Source: an uncultured Alphaproteobacteria bacterium
Lineage (GTDB): Bacteria > Pseudomonadota > Alphaproteobacteria > Rs-D84
Assembly: GCA_947168075.1 (NCBI GenBank)
Contig: CAMVKK010000003.1
Span: 1 to 42,509 of the forward strand
Direction: 5' to 3'
Length of the DNA: 42,509 nucleotides
Shown: one piece after another, positions 36,535 to 42,509 of the stretch
Layout of the letters: each line of letters opens with the position of its first letter
Numbering within the stretch: position 1 is the first letter of the stretch
Made by a program: the position numbers and the translations under genes
Notes under the pieces: generated by a model
Database searches by the model: none
What the model saw: the letters and a program-made list of their open reading frames with translations, nothing else
What the model was told of the DNA's origin: nothing

Positions 36535-37215
36535 TTAAAATAATGAAAAATCGTTTATAAAAGCTTCGCGTATAACTTGGTCTATTTCCAGTGTACCCAA
36601 ACCGGCGGCACGCAAATATTCAATTTGAACCTGTTTTGGTGAATAAATAGATGCACTGTGATCGGCATTTGTCGGAACTGATGAAATTCGTTGTGCCGGT
36701 AAAAATTCTATTTTGGCATCCCGCGCCGCCACCGCATTAAAATTAATGTCTGAATTACAGTCTGAACAATTTTTATCAATAATCGCGACACCCGATAATT
36801 TTGAAATACTGTTTTTATTCGCAATTAATTTATTTTCTAAAAAAATCCCAGTGTTTGCCGACAAATGATGCGCCGTGCAATCGTATGTTAAATTATCATA
36901 ATTATCCAATAAAATATGACCATAAAAATCAGAATTTTTCCCGGTGTTTTTTATAAAAATATTAAAAAAAGCCGGCTTTTTATTTTTTATATTTACAGAT
37001 AAACAAACTTTCTGATTTGGCACATTTATATCAATATTTAACCGGTGTTTGCCGGCAATTTCGCCAACATATATAATATGTACTGGTAAATCATAATTTT
37101 TATCAATCGCGCCATTTGGCAAAGTTGATAAATCTGCACAATATTCACCATTGCGGTAAACAATTGTTTCCGCAGGAAATGGTTTTATGTTGAAATCGTC
37201 CCATATGTATGACAT
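36535..37215 (-). CDS. Short SufD-like (SufBD family) protein
   Basis: 226 aa from the ATG at 37215. The chain is beta-strand-rich, with the SufBD C-terminal pattern: a strand carrying AVAARDAKIEFLP, then SVPTNADHSASIYSPKQVQIEYLRAAGLGTLEIDQVIREAFI. This corresponds to the SufD region normally read as D-V-x-x-S-H-G-A-T-x-G and F-Y-L-R-x-R-G-I. SufD (about 420 aa) is a scaffold of iron-sulfur assembly. This version lacks roughly the N-terminal half, and no other suf genes adjoin. It may still be functional or a specialised paralogue. No Shine-Dalgarno site; the promoter ends 9 nt before the ATG. Confidence 0.6.
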   Translation of the reverse strand: MSYIWDDFNIKPFPAETIVYRNGEYCADLSTLPNGAIDKNYDLPVHIIYVGEIAGKHRLNIDINVPNQKVCLSVNIKNKKPAFFNIFIKNTGKNSDFYGHILLDNYDNLTYDCTAHHLSANTGIFLENKLIANKNSISKLSGVAIIDKNCSDCNSDINFNAVAARDAKIEFLPAQRISSVPTNADHSASIYSPKQVQIEYLRAAGLGTLEIDQVIREAFINDFSLF

Positions 37216-37224
37216 ATTACTGGC

Positions 37225-37253
37225 ATTATAAAGGATTTTTAAATGGGATTCAA
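37225..37253 (-). promoter_or_regulatory. Promoter of the SufD-like gene, short or no leader
   Basis: Minus strand: TTGAAT (37253-37248, inside the ychF start), 17-nt spacer, TATAAT (37230-37225), 9 nt before the ATG. Confidence 0.55.
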
Positions 37254-38325
37254 TTGTGGAATTGTCGGGTTGCCAAATGTTGGTAAATCTACACTGTTTA
37301 ATGCGTTGACACAAAGTGCCGCCGCGGACGCGCAAAATTATCCGTTTTGCACTATTGAACCAAATACAGGGCGTGTTGTTGTTCCGGATGAAACATTTCT
37401 GGCGTTGGCGGTAAGTGTGAATTCTGCTAAAATTGTACCGACCCAGTTGGAAATAGTCGATATTGCCGGGTTGGTCAAGGGTGCGTCAAATGGCGAAGGT
37501 TTGGGTAATAAATTCCTGGGCAATATTTTATCAACGGATGCTATTATTCATGTTGTTCGGTGTTTTGAAAATGATGATATTGTTCATGTTAATGGCAAAA
37601 TTGACCCATTGTCCGATATTGATACAATTGAAACAGAATTGGCATTGGCGGATCTTGAAAGTCTGGACCAGCAAATAAAAAAATTGGAAAAGAAAGTACA
37701 TGGGTTGGATAAAAATGCCGTAAAATTACTGGCGGATGCAAATATTATTAAATCTGGCCTGGAATCGGGGGTACCGGCACGTAAATCGGGGGTGGATACA
37801 TCACCGTTTAATTTACTTACTGCAAAGCCTGTTATTTATGTATGTAATGTTGACGAAGATTCCGCCGCAACTGGCAATAAATATTCCGATATGGTGAAAA
37901 ATAAATTTGGTGGGTCGGATTCACCGGTATTAATAATTTCATCAAAAATAGAAATGGAAATAGCACAAATTGTTGACCCGGCTGAACGTAAAATGTTTTT
38001 AACCGAACTGGGGTTAAACGAATCTGGGCTGGATCAGGTTATAAAGACTGGTTATAAAACACTGGGGTTGCAAACTTTTTATACCATTGGACCAAAAGAA
38101 TCGCATGCATGGACAATAACACGCGGTATGACCGCACCCCAAGCCGCCGGCAAGATTCATACAGATTTTGAAAAGGGTTTTATTCGTGCTGAAATCATAT
38201 CACCATCTGACTGGTTAGAACTGGGCGGTGAATTAGCGGTCAAAGAAGCCGGCAAAATGCGTACTGTTGGCCGTGATTATGTTATGCAGGATGGCGATAT
38301 TTGCCATTTCTTATTTAATAATTAA
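37243..38325 (+). CDS. ychF: Ribosome-binding ATPase YchF/OLA1
   Basis: 360 aa, family-typical. Obg-related P-loop NTPase that prefers ATP and binds the ribosome. Motifs: G1 GLPNVGKSTLFNALT, NYPFCTIEPN, G3 DIAGLVKGAS, a coiled-coil insert (~125-175), the YchF form of G4 (YVCNVDE), and a C-terminal TGS domain (FYTIGPKESHAWTITRGMTAPQAAGKIHTDFEKGFIRAE) with MQDGDICHF at the end. AAGGAT ribosome site. Divergent from the SufD-like gene, with only 27 bp between them. Confidence 0.96.
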   Translation: MGFNCGIVGLPNVGKSTLFNALTQSAAADAQNYPFCTIEPNTGRVVVPDETFLALAVSVNSAKIVPTQLEIVDIAGLVKGASNGEGLGNKFLGNILSTDAIIHVVRCFENDDIVHVNGKIDPLSDIDTIETELALADLESLDQQIKKLEKKVHGLDKNAVKLLADANIIKSGLESGVPARKSGVDTSPFNLLTAKPVIYVCNVDEDSAATGNKYSDMVKNKFGGSDSPVLIISSKIEMEIAQIVDPAERKMFLTELGLNESGLDQVIKTGYKTLGLQTFYTIGPKESHAWTITRGMTAPQAAGKIHTDFEKGFIRAEIISPSDWLELGGELAVKEAGKMRTVGRDYVMQDGDICHFLFNN

Positions 38326-38347
38326 TATTAAATAAAATGTTTTAACT

Positions 38348-38383
38348 ATTAAAAAAACACCGGCATTTACCGGTGTTTTTTTA
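38348..38383. terminator. Bidirectional terminator between ychF and dnaG
   Basis: ACACCGG (38357-38363) / CCGGTGT (38370-38376), loop CATTTA, with A7 and T7 flanks. Confidence 0.85.
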
Positions 38384-38395
38384 TATAACAAACAA

Positions 38396-40036
38396 CTAAT
38401 CCCCTATTAATAATTCCAGCTTTTTATTTGCGGCAGCGATATCGGAATCTATCTTTTCAATTTGTGTTTTTGCGCCGGCATCCCCAGATAACATTAATTG
38501 AACAAGTTCTTTTTTATCGGCCTGTAATTTTTCAATATATTTATGTAATTTTAATGACACGATATATTTTTCCGCCGATTTTACATCCAGCGCCAAATCC
38601 CCCGATACAGCCGCATCAAAATTAATATTTAAACTGGACAAAAATTCACCATATCTTTCCACTAATTCAGGGTAAGTATTCACAATATATATCAATGTTT
38701 TCCCGGTAATTTCATCCACAGACGGTAAATTAATTTGTTTTAAATCATCTTTTTTCTTTTGTGAATTAATCCATTTCCAATTACGCCAAGTATCATGTTT
38801 TCTAGAATTTATAGTTGTTTCTATGGTATGTCTGAAATCAATATCAGTAATTTTTTCAATCTGACTATTTAAAAATTTTTCTGCTTGTGATTGTCCACCC
38901 GGTGTCGATATTAAATAACTCTTATTCGTTGTATCCCATAAAAAGTCAACCAATCCAACCGATGAATCTATGATTTTCTTCATCGCGCTTTCGCCGCCGG
39001 TTTTTAACACTTCGTCCGGGTCTTTACCACCGGTAACAAATGCAAAACGAACATCGGAATTATCACGCAAAAACGGCAGGATAATACCACACGCCCTTAC
39101 CGCCGCTTTTTGTCCCGCATTGTCGCCATCAAAACAAAATATTATATTACGATTTGATTTACAAAGTATCGCGATATGGTCTTCGGTTAATGCTGTGCCA
39201 AGTGGTGCAACCGTTTCCGGAAAACCATGACATTGCATTTGAATTGCGTCTATTTGCCCCTCGACTACAATACTTCTGTTTGCGCGATGAATTGCTTCGC
39301 GGGCAAAATTAAACCCGAATATAGTTTGTCGTTTATGAAATAATTCTGTATCGGTTGTATTTATGTATTTTGGTTCCGACCCGTCCAATGAACGCCCCGA
39401 AAAAGCAACAATTTGTCCATGTGTATTAAATATTGGAAACATTAATTTATCACGAAAAAAATCATACAGCCCGTAATCACCGTGCCGAACAAGCCCGGTT
39501 GCAATCAACGCATCTTGCTTTATATTTGTAAATGTTCCGGAAATAATACTGTTTTTTGGCGCGTATCCAATACGATATTTTTTTATCATATCATCTGAAA
39601 AGCCGCGCTTTTTAATATATTCCAACGCATGCGCACCCGCGGGTTCAAATAATTTTTGTTGATAAATAGTTGCTGCGCGGTCTGTTATTTGAATATAAGA
39701 TTCTTCGCGCGCAACCGCCGCCGGATCACGCGGTTTATATTCCGGCATTTTTAATCCAGCCATATCAGCCAATTCTTTGATTGCGGTTTTGAAATCAACA
39801 TTTTCAGATTTCATCGTGAACGAGATAATATCACCATGTTCACCGCATCCAAAACAGTGGTAAAAACCTTTGTCTTCCGATACAGAAAAAGATGGTGTTT
39901 TTTCATTATGAAACGGGCAACATCCCCAATAATTTTGACCTTTTTTAACAAGCGGTACACGCCGCGAAATAACATCGACTATTGATAATCTTTGTCTTAA
40001 TTCATCGGTAAAATTGTTATTGTATGTCTTGCTCAT
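38396..40036 (-). CDS. dnaG: DNA primase DnaG
   Basis: 546 aa. Makes RNA primers for replication. N-terminal zinc domain CPFHNEKTPSFSVSEDKGFYHCFGCGEHGD (Cys-His-Cys-Cys); catalytic core with FRDKLMFPIFN and GRSLDGSEPKYINTTDT; TOPRIM motifs VVEGQIDAIQM and FCFDGDNAGQKAA with GGKDPDE. The C-terminal helicase-binding domain is short and divergent. The ATG overlaps the topA stop (ATGA), so translation is coupled to topoisomerase I. The usual rpsU/rpoD neighbours are not seen. Confidence 0.95.
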   Translation of the reverse strand: MSKTYNNNFTDELRQRLSIVDVISRRVPLVKKGQNYWGCCPFHNEKTPSFSVSEDKGFYHCFGCGEHGDIISFTMKSENVDFKTAIKELADMAGLKMPEYKPRDPAAVAREESYIQITDRAATIYQQKLFEPAGAHALEYIKKRGFSDDMIKKYRIGYAPKNSIISGTFTNIKQDALIATGLVRHGDYGLYDFFRDKLMFPIFNTHGQIVAFSGRSLDGSEPKYINTTDTELFHKRQTIFGFNFAREAIHRANRSIVVEGQIDAIQMQCHGFPETVAPLGTALTEDHIAILCKSNRNIIFCFDGDNAGQKAAVRACGIILPFLRDNSDVRFAFVTGGKDPDEVLKTGGESAMKKIIDSSVGLVDFLWDTTNKSYLISTPGGQSQAEKFLNSQIEKITDIDFRHTIETTINSRKHDTWRNWKWINSQKKKDDLKQINLPSVDEITGKTLIYIVNTYPELVERYGEFLSSLNINFDAAVSGDLALDVKSAEKYIVSLKLHKYIEKLQADKKELVQLMLSGDAGAKTQIEKIDSDIAAANKKLELLIGD

Positions 40037-42312
40037 TTCTTACGATGAAAAAACTTCTTTGTGCTTGGTTTCTTGTTATTTATTAAATCAATAGCAGTTT
40101 CCAAATCTGGTTTTTCTTTAACAGAAACATTTACACGATTTGATGAAATATATGCACCATATCGCCCAGTTGGATAATAATAAATTTCTGCATCTGTTGC
40201 CGGGTTTTTACCCAATTTTTCAGGTTCAACTTTTTTCACTTCGCCCGACAATAATTCGCGCGCGATTTCAAGTGTTATTGTTTCGGCGTTGTATTTTTTT
40301 GCAGATACATTTTTTTTACCATCGGTTACATACGGCCCAAATTTTCCAATTTTAAACGATATACCATCGCCCAAATCAACAGGTGTTGATTGTGGTTTTT
40401 TATTTTCAATTTCATTATTATCTGCACTCTGGACTCTGGACTCTGAACTTTCTTCATTAAGTTTTTTAGTATAATTACATTTTGGATAATTTTCACAACC
40501 AATAAACGCACCAAATTTGGATAACTTTATCCCAAGTTTTCCGCCACACAGCGGGCATTTATCATTACCATCAATAAACAAATGTTTACGCATAAATGTA
40601 TTTATTTGATTGATTATATCTGTTGTTGTAATAGTACGCGCGCCATCAATCATAGATTTTGTCGGTTTCCAGAAATCATTTAATGCATCCAGTTTTTTTG
40701 TTTTTCCATTTGATACATCGTCCAGAGTATCTTCGGTCTTGGCGGTAAAATTAACATCAACTAATTCGGTAAAATATTTATCCAAATATGATGCAATAAC
40801 CCATCCACCCGGCGTAGCATGAAAACGATGTTGTTTATCTTGTTCGACATAGTTTCTGTCCACAATAGTCGACATAATGGTCGCATATGTTGATGGGCGC
40901 CCTATTCCCAATTCTTCCAATTTTTTCACCAGGGACGCTTCGGTATATCGTGCCGGTGGCTGGGTAAAGTGCTGTTCCGGTAATAAAGAATTTATATTAA
41001 CAGAATCACCAATATTCATCGGTGGTAATTTAGTTTCACTTTCGTCATCGTCATCATCACGCGTTTCAATATACATACGCATAAAACCATCAAATGTGCG
41101 TGTTGTTCCAACCGCATGGAAAGTCGCCACTTTATTATCTGTTTCAATATCAGCAGATACAGAATCAAATTCAGCGTTTGTCATTTGACACGCAATAGTG
41201 CGTTTCCAAATTAAATCATATAATTTTGCTTCGTCGCCGGAAATATTTTTAACATCACCATCAAAATGTGTTGGACGAATTGCTTCGTGTGCTTCCTGGG
41301 CATTTTTAGATTTGGTAACATAAACATTTGGTGTTTTTGGAACAAATTTATCACCATAATTTTCGGCGATATATGCACGAATTTCCCGCACAGCGTCATC
41401 AGATAAATTTGTTGCATCCGTACGCATATATGTAATTAAACCGGCTTCGTACAACTTTTGTGCAGTCGTCATAGTGCGTTTTGATGAAAAGAATAACTTA
41501 CGCGCGGCTTCTTGTTGTAATGTGCTTGTTGTAAATGGTGCAGATGCACGCCGGGTAACTTTTTTACGTTCGATATTTACAACATGTGCATTTATTACAG
41601 GTTTGCCAATTTTTGACACAATATCATCAACCATTGATTTATTTTCAATGGTCATCTTTTCAATTTTTTTACCATTAAAATTAATCAACGATGATTTAAA
41701 AGATTGTTTATTTGTTTCGCATTCCGCATCCAGCGACCAATATTCAACAGGCTTGAAATCTTCTATTTCACGTTCACGGTCAACAACCAATTTAACCGCG
41801 ACACTTTGCACACGTCCCGCCGATTTACCCAAATTGCGGCGCCATAATAACGGTGAAATACCGAATCCTATAAGGTAATCCAACGCACGCCGCACCATAT
41901 ACGCATCAACCAGGTTATCATCAATTTCGCGCGGATTTTCGATTGCCGCCAATACGGCTTTTTTGGTAATTTCATGGAAAGCGACACGATACACTTTTTT
42001 ACCATCCAATAATTTTTTAGATTTTAAAATATCCAAAATATGCCACGCAATTGCTTCACCTTCGCGGTCAGGATCGGATGCAAGATATACTGCATCGGCT
42101 TTTTTAAGTTCATCTGTAATAAGTTTTAATTGTTTTTCTTTGCCCGGCATAATTTGCCAACGCATTTTAAAATCGTGTTCTGTATCAACACTGCCATTTT
42201 CAGGAACTAAATCACGCACATGACCAACAGATGCAATAACACGCCACCCCGCCCCAAGGTATTTTTCAATTGTCTTTGCTTTTGATGGTGATTCAACGAT
42301 TAAGAGATTCAT
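40033..42312 (-). CDS. topA: DNA topoisomerase I
   Basis: 759 aa. Relaxes negative supercoils. N-terminal TOPRIM (LLIVESPSKAKTIEKYLG, ASDPDREGEAIAWH), catalytic Tyr in LITYMRTDATNLS, and GRPSTYATIMSTIVDRNYV. C-terminal zinc ribbon CPLCGGKLGIKLSKFGAFIGCENYPKC (four Cys), then repeated GKFGPYVTDGKK and GRYGAYISSNRVNVSV modules and a basic tail. Residues ~621-631 (ESSESRVQSAD) just after the zinc ribbon are the heptad-repeat insertion found in two other genes. It lies 3 nt after rodA and overlaps dnaG. Confidence 0.96.
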   Translation of the reverse strand: MNLLIVESPSKAKTIEKYLGAGWRVIASVGHVRDLVPENGSVDTEHDFKMRWQIMPGKEKQLKLITDELKKADAVYLASDPDREGEAIAWHILDILKSKKLLDGKKVYRVAFHEITKKAVLAAIENPREIDDNLVDAYMVRRALDYLIGFGISPLLWRRNLGKSAGRVQSVAVKLVVDREREIEDFKPVEYWSLDAECETNKQSFKSSLINFNGKKIEKMTIENKSMVDDIVSKIGKPVINAHVVNIERKKVTRRASAPFTTSTLQQEAARKLFFSSKRTMTTAQKLYEAGLITYMRTDATNLSDDAVREIRAYIAENYGDKFVPKTPNVYVTKSKNAQEAHEAIRPTHFDGDVKNISGDEAKLYDLIWKRTIACQMTNAEFDSVSADIETDNKVATFHAVGTTRTFDGFMRMYIETRDDDDDESETKLPPMNIGDSVNINSLLPEQHFTQPPARYTEASLVKKLEELGIGRPSTYATIMSTIVDRNYVEQDKQHRFHATPGGWVIASYLDKYFTELVDVNFTAKTEDTLDDVSNGKTKKLDALNDFWKPTKSMIDGARTITTTDIINQINTFMRKHLFIDGNDKCPLCGGKLGIKLSKFGAFIGCENYPKCNYTKKLNEESSESRVQSADNNEIENKKPQSTPVDLGDGISFKIGKFGPYVTDGKKNVSAKKYNAETITLEIARELLSGEVKKVEPEKLGKNPATDAEIYYYPTGRYGAYISSNRVNVSVKEKPDLETAIDLINNKKPSTKKFFHRKK
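40421..40452 (-). repeat. (GTNCARA)4 heptad element inside topA
   Basis: Minus-strand units GTTCAGA, GTCCAGA, GTCCAGA and GTGCAGA encode ESSESRVQSAD, in the same frame as the copies in tsaE and the HhH-GPD gene. Confidence 0.75.
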
Positions 42313-42315
42313 TTT

Positions 42316-42509
42316 TTAACTTCCCTTTGCTGATAATTGTTGGTCTTTGTGTATATGCGCGTTTTGTGTCAGGCCAAATCCGAACATCAGTGATAAAAGG
42401 CTGCTGCCACCAAAAGACATCAATGGCAACGGCACACCAACTGTCGGCATAAGCCCCAATACCATAGAGATATTTATAAAATAATAAATGAAAAAGTTCA
42501 ACATAAAAC
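42316..42509 (-). CDS. rodA: Rod-shape SEDS protein RodA, 3' end only
   Basis: The C-terminal ~64 residues; the gene continues beyond the window end. Sequence FINISMVLGLMPTVGVPLPLMSFGGSSLLSLMFGFGLTQNAHIHKD matches the last two membrane segments of RodA (I-G-L-L-P-V-V-G-V-P-L-P, S-Y-G-G-S, N-x-H-x-H), the peptidoglycan polymerase of the elongasome. FtsW is the alternative, but the ending NAHIHKD favours RodA. It is followed by topA after 3 nt, so it probably heads the rodA-topA-dnaG operon. Confidence 0.85.
   Translation of the reverse strand, partial: FMLNFFIYYFINISMVLGLMPTVGVPLPLMSFGGSSLLSLMFGFGLTQNAHIHKDQQLSAKGS

Overview
The window is a gene-dense, moderately AT-rich stretch of bacterial chromosome that looks alphaproteobacterial. 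Lipid A genes (lpxC, lpxK), Lol and PagL-like proteins indicate a Gram-negative envelope. The initiator tRNA has the unpaired C1/A72 end and a T-C-A-G-G anticodon stem of the kind I associate with Alphaproteobacteria, and a repressor-like HTH of a type I associate with that class is present. Compact operons, many 1-4 nt overlaps and AT-rich codon use suggest a small-genome, perhaps host- or gut-associated lineage. The exact taxon is inference.

Layout. 1-5.0 kb (-): an operon of a small unknown protein, a secretin-like lipoprotein, lolC, lolD, a membrane-anchored helical protein and a Cys-rich secreted protein. 5.0-8.0 kb (+): a lipoprotein, ftsQ and an unusual ftsA-rpe gene fusion. 8.0-10.4 kb (-): tsaE and uvrB. 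10.4-12.9 kb (+): an AsmA-family protein. 13.0-16.7 kb (-): aspS preceded by a T-box-like leader and tRNA-Thr, then tlyA, a hypothetical gene and tRNA-Met. 16.8-22.1 kb: a PagL-like barrel (+), ung, an HhH-GPD glycosylase and gyrB (-), and a small basic protein with a RusA-like nuclease (+). 22.1-26.8 kb (-): an R64-thin-pilus-like operon (PilO2, PilP-like, ATPase, PilC/PilR). 26.9-30.1 kb (-): acyltransferase, lpxK, lpxC, lipoprotein. 30.1-31.1 kb (+): tRNA-fMet, tRNA-derived debris, an AT-rich lipoprotein and a lone HTH regulator. 31.2-36.0 kb (-): rfbD and rfbC, then virB3-virB4 plus a secreted HExxH protein. 36.0-38.3 kb: a repeat-rich spacer, rpmJ (+), a short SufD-like protein (-), ychF (+). 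38.4-42.5 kb (-): rodA (3' end), topA, dnaG.

The most notable items are: (1) a T-box-like antiterminator/antisequestrator upstream of aspS, with a bulge base that fits tRNA-Asp; (2) FtsA fused to a ribulose-phosphate 3-epimerase with its metal ligands intact; (3) a (GTNCARA)4 heptad element inserted in the same frame in three unrelated genes, with other heptad arrays between genes; (4) a cluster of TTWTCAACA boxes in the rpmJ spacer; (5) several promoters placed so that mRNAs should be leaderless; and (6) pieces of an R64-type pilus and a VirB3/B4 secretion machine dispersed among housekeeping genes.
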